5,862 bases of DNA, from the NCBI RefSeq assembly GCF_030152825.1, contig NZ_JASLIP010000036.1:1-5862 (forward strand), in the 5' to 3' direction. This document shows, one piece after another, positions 1 to 5,723 of the stretch (position 1 is its first letter; each line of letters starts with the position of its first letter). The notes under the pieces were generated by a model, which was not told where the DNA came from, did no database searches, and was given only the letters and a program-made list of their open reading frames with translations. The position numbers and the translations under genes were made by a program. Origin of the DNA: Corynebacterium sp. (GTDB lineage Bacteria; Actinomycetota; Actinomycetes; Mycobacteriales; Mycobacteriaceae).

Positions 1-603
1 CGTGCCCACCGCACCCGGCAGGACGGCGGTGCCGTAGTCCTGCGCGTAACCGTCGGCGGCGCGCGGGGTGGCCTGCCGCATCGCGACGAGCACCGGGTCG
101 TTGTAGTTGCGCCGCTTCTTGGCCTCCACGAACTTCATGGAATCGAAGGAGGAGGTGCGGGCATAGCCCCAGTGCGCGTTCGAGTGGGTGTTGCGCAGCC
201 CGTAGGTCCGCGCGGTCGCGGAGATGGACTGCGGGTACTTGCGGTAGAGCTGGGAGGTGATCGCATCGCTGGAGGTACGGATCATCTCGGAGGCGCGGGC
301 CTTATCGGCGGGCGTGCCGTGCTTGAACACATAGTCCGCGATGTAGAGCTTCACGATGGACAGCCCGGGGCGAGCCTCGTGCTGATTGCGGGTGCCAGCG
401 ACGAAGCCGGTGGGGGAGTAGGTGAAGCTGATCTGGGTGCGCGCCGGCGAGACGATGAAGCCCTGCGGGTCCTGCACCGGGCGGGGCGCGGCGGAGGCGG
501 GGGCGGTGGCTAGCGTGGCGGCGGTGGCTACTGCCAGGGCGAAGGCGCCGGTGGTGGCGAGGCGGCGGCGAATAACAGAAGCCTGAGAGGAAGATGAGCT
601 CAT
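1..603 (-). CDS. Secreted serine hydrolase, beta-lactamase/DD-peptidase-like fold (N-terminal part, cut by window edge)
   Basis: The reading frame is open for 201 codons from ATG at 603 to the window edge, so the C-terminus is missing. Residues 1-38 form a signal peptide: five Ser, a basic patch (RRR, 12-14), a hydrophobic stretch at 19-34, and an APASA-type cleavage site near A38. The RRRLA segment is loosely twin-arginine-like, so Tat export is possible. The mature part has S82-x-x-K85 (SIVK), then S112-D113 about 30 residues on, in a helical context (MIRTSSDAITSQLY). These resemble the SxxK and SDN motifs of serine beta-lactamases and DD-peptidases. That spacing is shorter than the roughly 60 residues of classical class A enzymes, but it matches my memory of an uncharacterised actinobacterial serine-hydrolase family. 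The third motif (KTG-like) would lie beyond the edge, where the frame breaks off after GAVGT. The start is well fixed: an in-frame TAG lies at 616-618 and no other start lies between. A peptidoglycan-related hydrolase or an inactive binding protein are both possible. Confidence 0.6.
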   Translation of the reverse strand, partial: MSSSSSQASVIRRRLATTGAFALAVATAATLATAPASAAPRPVQDPQGFIVSPARTQISFTYSPTGFVAGTRNQHEARPGLSIVKLYIADYVFKHGTPADKARASEMIRTSSDAITSQLYRKYPQSISATARTYGLRNTHSNAHWGYARTSSFDSMKFVEAKKRRNYNDPVLVAMRQATPRAADGYAQDYGTAVLPGAVGT

Positions 604-640
604 AAGCTCATGATGCTAATCAACGCAGCAGGCAAAAGCC
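604..640 (-). promoter_or_regulatory. Upstream region of the serine hydrolase; possible leaderless start
   Basis: No purine-rich Shine-Dalgarno precedes the ATG at 603. A TAGCAT hexamer (612-617, read on the minus strand), fitting the TAnnnT -10 pattern, ends 8 nt before the ATG. That is the expected arrangement for a leaderless transcript, which is common in Actinobacteria. No convincing -35 box is visible. The start codon also sits in a near-palindromic direct repeat (TGAGCTTA then TGAGCTCA on the minus strand, 610 to 595). A small inverted repeat, CAGGC-aaaa-GCCTG, lies at 629-642. The promoter call is weak. Confidence 0.3.
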
Positions 641-775
641 TGTAGCGAGGGTGTGTTTCCTCGCCAGGGGGTCTTTTCGCGCCCGTGTGACGGCGCCCGC
701 CTGCTGAGCTGGCCCTCCGGGGCAGCCTGGCCACCTCGGCGCTGTCAAACTCGGCTGAGCCCAACGGCTCCTGGC

Positions 776-814
776 AAAGAAAAACCCAGAGTGCGTCGGT
801 CCGCACCCTGGGTT
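776..814 (-). terminator. Rho-independent terminator of the Ig-protein operon
   Basis: The two 13-nt arms (783-795 and 802-814) are complementary with a single A/C mismatch and enclose a 6-nt loop. On the minus strand the stem runs directly into TTTTTCTTTG, a clear U-tract. It begins 13 bp past the stop codon of the second Ig-domain gene, as expected for the end of that transcript. It also isolates the serine-hydrolase gene downstream. Confidence 0.9.
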
Positions 815-827
815 CACACTAGGCGCT

Positions 828-3116
828 TTAGCGCTGGTGAAGGACGTGCATCACCGCAGCGATCACTGCACTGATCACGCCGATCGCACCGAGCGCAATC
901 AGCAGCTTGCGCAGGATAGAGCCGTCGGTCGAGCCCATGTCGGAGCCGTCCGAACCACCCTGGTTCTGATCATCGCCGTTGCCACCGCCATTGCCGTCAC
1001 CGGCGCCGGGGGTGTCCTCAACCTCGATCTCGTGGGCCTTAACCTCAACGGTGAGCGCCTCGGAGGTGGAAGGCTTCAGCACAGTGGTGACCACGCCCTC
1101 GTCATTGATGCGCTGCTGGCCGTTGAAGACGGCGCGGATCTGGTGCTCGCCGCGCGTCGGGAAGCGGTACTCGAAGCGAGCCTCCCCGGTAGTCGGGTTG
1201 ACCGGTGCGGTGCCCAGGAAATTCTCACCGTCGAAGAAGGAGACCGTGGCGCCCTCAGGGATCTCCTCGTCGCCCTCGACGGTCACCTTCGCGGTGAACG
1301 CCACGGCGTCGCCGGTCAGCGGGGTGGCATCCAGGTCGACCGAGACATCCTCGCGGGTCAGCGTGGTTCCGGTCTCCACCTCCTTGACGGTCAGAATCTC
1401 AAAGGTGACGGGCTCTGCCACAGCCTTGCTGAAGATCCGGCCATCCACTTCGCGCTCCCGAACCTCCGCGGTGATCTTCTGCAGACCAGCCTGATCGAAG
1501 GTGTGCTCCACGCTCGCGTTGCCCTCAGCGTCGGTCTGCGCGGTGCCCACGCGAACCCCATTGGCGCGGAAGATCACCTCGGCGCCCTCGGGGGAACCCG
1601 CGGACACCTCGTAGCGAGCGCTCAGCGTCCGCTTCTCGCCGACCAGGGCCGGTTTGACCGCGCCCAGCTGCAGGGTCGTCTTCGACACAGGAGCGACCTT
1701 CAGCTCAAGCGTGTCCTCGGCGCCGGAGACCTCCTGGGTGTCGTTCTCGAAGTCCTCGACGACGGCGCGTAGCTGCAGCGTGGCCGCCTCATCCGGCACG
1801 GTGGTCTGCAGTTCCGCCACGCCATTGGCGGTCTTCGCGCGGCCGATTTCCTCGTCGCCGTTGAAGAACACCACTTCCACGCCGTCCTCGAGGGTGGCGT
1901 CAGCGTCCGGGTTCGCTTCCGGATCAGCCAGCTCCGCACCGACTGCAGCGCGCAGGCTCAGCGGCAGCTTGCCGTCTGCTGGGGCAGTAGCGTCGACCTC
2001 GCCCTGGAGGTCAACGGTGGCCTTCAGCGCGGTGCGCGGCTTCGGGTTGACTGTCACCGTCGTGGCCGCCTCCGAAGCGCCGGTGCGCCCCTCGACGCCC
2101 AGGTAGCGGGCCACAACCTTGTGCTTGACGGATTCGCGGTCCGCGAGCTCGGCGTAGGTGTAGCGCAGCTCCGCGACACCATCGCGAACGTCCACGGTGC
2201 GGCGCTGACCGTCGCCCAGGTCGAATTCGACCTTGCCTTCGGTGATGGGCTGGCCATCTGTGCCCTTGACGAGGGCCTTTAGGGTGACCTCGCCCTCGCC
2301 GCTGAACACCTCGAGGTCGGTGGAGGTCTCGTCGAACTCGGTCTGCGTATCGCGCAGGGCCACCGTGGTGCTGGTGAGGGTCTTGCCAGCGGCATCCGCG
2401 GTGCAGTAGACCGCGTCGGTACGGAAGGCTGTGGCGAGCATGGAGAGGGTGTTGTCCCGGTTCTCCTTGCTGGCGGGGCCAGCAGCGGTGCCGGCTGCCC
2501 GCAGACCAGTCACGATCTTCGAACCGACCGTGGTGGGGGCGGTGACGTCGAAGGCGATCCGTGGCAGGCGGAAACTCGTATTCTCAGGTGCTGCTAGCCC
2601 AGGGCCGTTACCCCAGCTGTCGCTTTCTTGGCCACCGTTATTCACCGAGTGCGTGCCGTCCCAGATGCGGGCGAAAGCGCCATTGGCATTGGGGTTGCCG
2701 GAGGCGTCAACGCGTTGCACCACGGCTGCCGGGTTCGCATTCAGCTCGGATGCGCCGCCATCGATGCGCAGGTTGCTGATCTTCACCCCCTGCGGCAGCG
2801 CGATATCGTACTTCATCCGACTCGTCTTTTTTCCGCCGGTGCGCATCTCACCCGGCTGGACCTTGACGGTGAAGGTCTGGCCCGGGAGCACGGTCTCCGG
2901 GTACTCGACGGCGACATTATCCGGGGAGAGCGTCAACTCGGAACCGTTGGAGAACCACGCCTTATGCTCAACGCACTGGTGATTGACCCGCACCGATTTC
3001 TTGACCGGCGCGGCGGCGCTCATGGGCGCAGCGGAAAGCAGCGTGAAACTCAGGGACAGGGAGGTGATGGCGCCCAGGGCGAGGCGGCCCGAGCGGCGAG
3101 AAGGCAACAAAGTCAT
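828..3116 (-). CDS. Protein B: secreted, membrane-anchored protein with four Ig-like domains (762 aa)
   Basis: ATG at 3116 is chosen over an in-frame ATG at 3224. It has an AAGGA Shine-Dalgarno 7 nt upstream (3124-3128) and opens directly into a signal peptide (basic RRSGR at 7-11, hydrophobic core 12-30, Ala-rich cleavage region 33-36). The longer form would overlap the previous gene by 73 nt and bury the signal peptide. Residues about 44-240 are an N-terminal domain bracketed by the only two cysteines, C48 and C238, a likely disulfide. It carries VDASGNPNANGAFAR (136-150) and FRLPRI (182-187), shared with protein A. Four Ig-like units follow, about 244-356, 360-474, 478-575 and 580-693. Each centres on a G-x-V-x-F-F/R-x-(D/N)G strand pair; the last (GATVSFFDGENFLG) is a typical Big_3_5-like form. 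A Gly/Asp/Asn linker (700-733) leads to one transmembrane helix (about 738-758) and the tail HQR, giving an N-out, C-in topology. There is no LPXTG. The role is unknown; an envelope-spanning structural, adhesive or receptor protein is inferred. Confidence 0.88.
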   Translation of the reverse strand: MTLLPSRRSGRLALGAITSLSLSFTLLSAAPMSAAAPVKKSVRVNHQCVEHKAWFSNGSELTLSPDNVAVEYPETVLPGQTFTVKVQPGEMRTGGKKTSRMKYDIALPQGVKISNLRIDGGASELNANPAAVVQRVDASGNPNANGAFARIWDGTHSVNNGGQESDSWGNGPGLAAPENTSFRLPRIAFDVTAPTTVGSKIVTGLRAAGTAAGPASKENRDNTLSMLATAFRTDAVYCTADAAGKTLTSTTVALRDTQTEFDETSTDLEVFSGEGEVTLKALVKGTDGQPITEGKVEFDLGDGQRRTVDVRDGVAELRYTYAELADRESVKHKVVARYLGVEGRTGASEAATTVTVNPKPRTALKATVDLQGEVDATAPADGKLPLSLRAAVGAELADPEANPDADATLEDGVEVVFFNGDEEIGRAKTANGVAELQTTVPDEAATLQLRAVVEDFENDTQEVSGAEDTLELKVAPVSKTTLQLGAVKPALVGEKRTLSARYEVSAGSPEGAEVIFRANGVRVGTAQTDAEGNASVEHTFDQAGLQKITAEVREREVDGRIFSKAVAEPVTFEILTVKEVETGTTLTREDVSVDLDATPLTGDAVAFTAKVTVEGDEEIPEGATVSFFDGENFLGTAPVNPTTGEARFEYRFPTRGEHQIRAVFNGQQRINDEGVVTTVLKPSTSEALTVEVKAHEIEVEDTPGAGDGNGGGNGDDQNQGGSDGSDMGSTDGSILRKLLIALGAIGVISAVIAAVMHVLHQR
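1038..2387 (-). repeat. Tandem Ig-like domain array of protein B (four units)
   Basis: This is a protein-level repeat of four units of roughly 98-115 residues. The recurring core strands are EGKVEFDLGDG (293-303), GVEVVFFNGDEEIG (412-425), GAEVIFRANGVRVG (511-524) and GATVSFFDGENFLG (622-635). Each is followed by a G-x-A-x strand and, in units 3 and 4, by a G-(L/E)-(Q/H)-x-I-x-A strand. Units have diverged far enough that no nucleotide repeat is evident, so recombination between them is unlikely. The array is rich in Asp and Glu. Confidence 0.75.
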
Positions 3117-3123
3117 AGGAAAG

Positions 3124-3128
3124 TCCTT
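3124..3128 (-). promoter_or_regulatory. Ribosome binding site that fixes the start of protein B
   Basis: AAGGA on the minus strand lies 7 nt before the ATG at 3116, in the 35-bp gap between the two Ig-protein genes. It decides the start in favour of 3116 over 3224. No terminator or separate promoter is recognisable in this gap, which supports co-transcription. A run of eight C on the minus strand (3143-3150) sits just behind the upstream stop codon. Confidence 0.8.
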
Positions 3129-3151
3129 GCAGGAGTAGGAGTGGGGGGGGC

Positions 3152-5569
3152 TTAGTCGCGGGGCGTGCTCGAGCTGCCGGAGGAGGAACCCCCACCGGAG
3201 AACAGCGAGGTCAGCCACTCCCACAGCATGCGGAAGAAGTCGATCAGCGGGGCGAAGGGGTTGGTCGCCGAGGAGCTGGAGCCACCCGGTGTCACCTGGT
3301 TGTCATCGCCACCGCCGGGGTTCTGGTTGTTTCCGTCGCCCGGCGTGCTGGTATCACCCGCCACGGTCACGGTTTTTGCCGTGCGGGAGACCTCCTCGCC
3401 GGAGGCATTGTGGAAGACCGCAGTGAGCTCTTGCGCGCCGGCGCGGTTCCACAGCACGTCGAACTCTGCGATTCCCTCGACAACCGGGATGCGGGCAGGC
3501 TCGCCGTCCTTGGTGACCGGCTTGCCGCCGATAAGGATCTCCAGGAAGCCCGTCACGCTGCGCTGGCTGCCGACCTCTGGGGTGAGGGTCGCGGTGTAGC
3601 TCGTGCTCTGGCCCTTCTCTGCGGCATCCGGCCCGTTCAGGGCGATCGCGACGTCGCTCGCTGCCGGGGCAGCCACGGTGATCGTCGTGGTGGTCGCTGC
3701 CCGCTTCGCGTCTGCCGGGTTAGCAGGGACGAAGGTGATAGGGACCTCGAATTCCCCTTCGCGGGGGAACACCAACGGCAGGGTGGCGGTGCCCGTGTCC
3801 TCCTGGACCTCCGCGGAGATGCGGCGCCCGTCGATCACAGCGGTGACGGTGCCAGCAGCCGCCGGGGTCACGGTCACGGTGGTCGGGGCCTCAACCAGAG
3901 GCTCGACGTTCTGCGGGGTGTCGACCTTGATCTCGGTCGCAGAAGCGCCCTTCACCTGCACGGTCAGCACATCCTCGGCGGGGGTTTGGGAGTCATCCGC
4001 CGGGATGAACTTGGCCTCCACAGGGAAGTCGCCTTCACGGTCTGGGGTGAACTCCACACTCGTGGCGTGGCCTTCCAGCGTGCGGGTGATCCGCTCACCG
4101 TCGATGAGGAACTCGACGGTGCCTTCCGCCCGCTCAGTGTTCTCCGCTGGGGTGACGGTGGCGCTGATGCTCACCGGCTGACCGGGGCGAACTGGGCCGG
4201 TCTGATCCGCGTTCAGCTCGATCGTCGTGCCGGTGACCGCATCGATCGTGATCGGAGCGCTGGCCGTGCCCGCTGCGAATGCGCTGCGTGGCGCTGGGGT
4301 GAACTCCGCGGTGATCTCCTGCTGCCCTGGGTTCGGGCCGGTGGGCAGCTCAGCGGTGGCGACACCAGCGTCCACCTTCGCCGTCACCGTCGCATCACCC
4401 AGGCGGAAACGGACGGTACCCTCGGCGCCCTGCGCCACGGTGGCCTTGACCTCCACGCGCGAACGTGCCGGGGCATTCTCGGGAACGGCGACGTTCAGGG
4501 CAGCATCCTGGCCTGCGACCGTCACCGTGGTAGTGGCGGTGGCTGGCTTGAACTCGCCGGAATTCTTCGGCTGGAAGCTGGCCGTGACCTCGTGCTCGCC
4601 CGTGATGGGGAACGTCAGATCGGCGGTGGCCACACCATCAACCACTGGGGCGCTGGCCTTCAGGGAACCGGAGGTGAACTCCACGGTGCCTTCGGCCGCA
4701 GGCTCGAGGCGAGCGCTCAGGGTTGCGGGCTGACCGGCGACCGGAGTGCCGGTCGCCTCGAGGTTTAGGGCCACCTCGGAAGCGTCCTCAACGGTGACAC
4801 TCGCCAGCTTGGCGGCCCGGGTGTCCAGTGGTGCGCTAGCGCTGGTGCGGGGCGAGCACTGCACCGGGGCCCAGATAGTGCCAACAAAGGGGGCTGACAC
4901 CTTGCCCAGCATCGTGAGGAAGTTCTCGTCTCGAGCGAAGGTGCCTGCCTCCCCCTGGGTGCGCACGCCCAGCGCCTTCTCTCCGGGCGTCTTCGCCTTG
5001 AGGCGCAGCGTGATCTCCGGGAAGCGCAGGTCAATCTTGGAGCCATTCAGGGTGTACTTAATCCCGCCCTCGCTATTGCGGGAAGATTTCGGGCCATTGC
5101 CGATGGTGGCGTTATCAGCGCTGGTGACCCGGAGGAACTCGCCGGTAGGGCTAGGGTTGCCGTCGGCGTCCACCTGGAGGACCTTCATGCCCTTCAGGTT
5201 GGACTTCGACTCGTCGATCTCCGCGCCCAGGAATTCCACGCCTGCCGGCAGAGCCATGTCCAGCTTCAGGCGGCTAGCGCTTTCCATTTTTGCCCCCAAT
5301 GGCAGCGAAGGCAGTTCGACCTCCACGGGGTCGATGGAGAAGCCAGCGCGGAATTCCTCGCCAATACGAACGCTCTTCGGGGAGTCGATATTGACGGTGA
5401 CATTATCCGTGCTGAATTCCTGTGGCCCTGCCAAGCTGGTAGAGGGGGTCGCCTGGCAGCTCAGAGACATGGACGCGGACGTAGTCTCCGCGAGGGAAGC
5501 TTGGGGAATGAACAACATACCGCCGCCCAGCAGTGCCAGCGTCGCGGTGGTGGAGATGACCTTCTTCAT
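3152..5569 (-). CDS. Protein A: secreted protein with five Ig-like domains and a C-terminal amphipathic helix (805 aa)
   Basis: The start at 5569 has an AAAAAGGAG Shine-Dalgarno and opens a classical Sec signal peptide (MKK, hydrophobic 8-22, cleavage likely after ASLA at A27). Residues about 34-240 form the N-terminal domain, with the protein's only cysteines at C38 and C238. Conserved-looking stretches are SASRLKLDMALPAGVEF (97-113), VDADGNPSPTGEFLR (133-147), IGNGP (156-160) and WAPVQC (233-238). I recall the same pattern in secreted proteins of Rhodococcus, Nocardia and Gordonia. Five Ig-like units follow, about 256-351, 355-443, 446-540, 543-634 and 637-737, recognisable from EGTVEF, EGTVRF, EGTVEF, AGTVTA and TGFLEI strands. 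A Gly/Asn/Asp/Ser linker (740-769) leads to a helix at 770-790 rich in Phe, Leu and Trp, then a Gly/Ser tail ending PRD. There is no LPXTG, and that helix carries D777, R780 and E784, so it is not a plain transmembrane segment. It is the first gene of an operon with its paralogue B. The function is unknown; surface or envelope structural protein is inferred. Confidence 0.88.
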   Translation of the reverse strand: MKKVISTTATLALLGGGMLFIPQASLAETTSASMSLSCQATPSTSLAGPQEFSTDNVTVNIDSPKSVRIGEEFRAGFSIDPVEVELPSLPLGAKMESASRLKLDMALPAGVEFLGAEIDESKSNLKGMKVLQVDADGNPSPTGEFLRVTSADNATIGNGPKSSRNSEGGIKYTLNGSKIDLRFPEITLRLKAKTPGEKALGVRTQGEAGTFARDENFLTMLGKVSAPFVGTIWAPVQCSPRTSASAPLDTRAAKLASVTVEDASEVALNLEATGTPVAGQPATLSARLEPAAEGTVEFTSGSLKASAPVVDGVATADLTFPITGEHEVTASFQPKNSGEFKPATATTTVTVAGQDAALNVAVPENAPARSRVEVKATVAQGAEGTVRFRLGDATVTAKVDAGVATAELPTGPNPGQQEITAEFTPAPRSAFAAGTASAPITIDAVTGTTIELNADQTGPVRPGQPVSISATVTPAENTERAEGTVEFLIDGERITRTLEGHATSVEFTPDREGDFPVEAKFIPADDSQTPAEDVLTVQVKGASATEIKVDTPQNVEPLVEAPTTVTVTPAAAGTVTAVIDGRRISAEVQEDTGTATLPLVFPREGEFEVPITFVPANPADAKRAATTTTITVAAPAASDVAIALNGPDAAEKGQSTSYTATLTPEVGSQRSVTGFLEILIGGKPVTKDGEPARIPVVEGIAEFDVLWNRAGAQELTAVFHNASGEEVSRTAKTVTVAGDTSTPGDGNNQNPGGGDDNQVTPGGSSSSATNPFAPLIDFFRMLWEWLTSLFSGGGSSSGSSSTPRD
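3359..4804 (-). repeat. Tandem Ig-like domain array of protein A (five units)
   Basis: This is a protein-level repeat of five units of about 89-101 residues, all nearly free of Cys and Trp and rich in Ala, Thr, Val and Glu. Core strands are EGTVEFTSG (293-301), EGTVRFRLGD (383-392), EGTVEFLIDGERI (482-494), AGTVTAVIDGRRI (572-584) and TGFLEILIGGKPV (673-685). Units 1-4 then carry a PG/TGE/EGD/EGE turn and an (A/P)-x-F-x-P strand (ASFQP, AEFTP, AKFIP, ITFVP). Unit 5 is the most divergent and ends AVFHNASG. Confidence 0.75.
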
Positions 5570-5573
5570 CCCA

Positions 5574-5582
5574 CTCCTTTTT
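5574..5582 (-). promoter_or_regulatory. Ribosome binding site of protein A
   Basis: AAAAAGGAG on the minus strand is followed by TGGG and the ATG at 5569. The match to the anti-Shine-Dalgarno is strong. The 4-nt spacing is a little shorter than usual, but no other start codon gives a signal peptide. Confidence 0.8.
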
Positions 5583-5602
5583 AAGTTAGTGAAAGTGAGT
5601 AG

Positions 5603-5633
5603 ACCTCCGGCGGCTGCCGAAAGATTAGGAGGT
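5603..5633 (-). promoter_or_regulatory. Inverted repeat in the 5' leader of the Ig-protein operon
   Basis: A 6-bp perfect inverted repeat (5603-5608 with 5628-5633; ACCTCC and GGAGGT on the minus strand) encloses 19 nt that include an inner CGGC-t-GCCG. The ACCTCC arm resembles the anti-Shine-Dalgarno and could also pair with the GGAG of the real ribosome binding site at 5574. The GGAGGT arm looks like a Shine-Dalgarno but has no start codon at a useful distance. Whether the whole hairpin is transcribed depends on the unknown transcription start. Confidence 0.3.
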
Positions 5634-5674
5634 AGTTAAGCAGGGCTAAGTAAGTTCTGTCAAGTGCATGTCAA
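5634..5674 (-). promoter_or_regulatory. Putative promoter of the Ig-protein operon with two overlapping TTGACA boxes
   Basis: On the minus strand, consensus TTGACA occurs at 5674-5669 and again at 5663-5658. The second is followed 17-18 nt later by CTTAAC/TTAACT (5640-5634), a poor -10. The first is followed about 16 nt later by TACTTA (5652-5647). It is the only recognisable promoter between the upstream ligase and protein A. The -35 identity is clear; the choice of -10 and the start site are uncertain. Confidence 0.5.
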
Positions 5675-5675
5675 G
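5658..5675 (+). repeat. Direct repeat TGTCAAG-N4-TGTCAAG, possible response-regulator site
   Basis: Two perfect 7-bp copies (5658-5664 and 5669-5675) are separated by TGCA, giving an 11-bp period, one helical turn. OmpR/PhoB-family response regulators bind tandem 7-8-bp half-sites at this period; the E. coli PHO box (CTGTCAT repeats) and PhoP/PhoR sites of mycobacteria and corynebacteria are known examples. The site overlaps both -35 boxes. The regulator cannot be named from the sequence. Confidence 0.45.
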
Positions 5676-5681
5676 CCCAAA

Positions 5682-5719
5682 GACGGAGGTCCGGCCTCAT
5701 CCCCTAGGCCGGCCTCGTC
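5682..5719 (-). terminator. Probable terminator hairpin after the acyl-CoA ligase gene
   Basis: The arms GAC(g)GAGG(t)CCGGCCT (5682-5697) and AGGCCGGCCTCGTC (5706-5719) pair over 14 bp with two single-base bulges and an 8-nt loop. The hairpin starts 4 bp past the ligase stop codon. On the minus strand it is followed only by TTTGGG, so the U-tract is weak. Strong GC stems with short U-tracts are common terminators in high-GC Actinobacteria, but read-through into the next operon is possible. Confidence 0.55.
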
Positions 5720-5723
5720 CAAA

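Noticed and set aside
600..817. Small minus-strand frames between the terminator and the serine hydrolase
   Set aside because: They start within or next to the terminator stem, have no RBS and no recognisable product; this stretch is better read as terminator plus upstream region.
823..834. GCGCT-tt-AGCGC inverted repeat over the stop codon of B
   Set aside because: Two-nucleotide loop and short arms; the adjacent strong terminator is sufficient and nothing points to a separate role.
837..1772. Open frame of 311 codons on the plus strand opposite protein B
   Set aside because: Same shadow effect. It begins inside the transmembrane-coding end of B and crosses several Ig units; no recognisable protein and no RBS.
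3117..3224. Upstream extension of protein B to an ATG at 3224
   Set aside because: The added 36 residues overlap the end of A, have no Shine-Dalgarno, and would put the clear signal peptide in the middle of the protein.
3143..3224. Programmed frameshift fusing A to B through the C tract
   Set aside because: The TAA of A lies before the tract, so slippage there cannot carry ribosomes from A's frame into B, and B has its own RBS and signal peptide.
3152..3300. Sortase (LPXTG) anchoring of protein A
   Set aside because: No LPXTG-like motif before the hydrophobic segment, the helix is amphipathic, and the tail is Gly/Ser-rich instead of basic.
3410..4768. Long open frame of 452 codons on the plus strand, antisense to protein A
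   Set aside because: High-GC coding DNA commonly leaves the complementary strand open. The translation is rich in Arg, Gly, His and Asp with no domain, signal or ribosome binding site, while the minus-strand frame has signal peptide, Ig strands and an RBS.
4746..5639. Open frame of 297 codons on the plus strand running into the operon promoter
   Set aside because: Antisense shadow of the N-terminal domain of A. Ser/Pro/Arg-rich, low-complexity composition and no start signals.
5706..5715. Perfect 10-bp palindrome AGGCCGGCCT as an operator
   Set aside because: It forms one arm of the longer hairpin at 5682-5719 just behind the ligase stop, which a terminator explains more simply.
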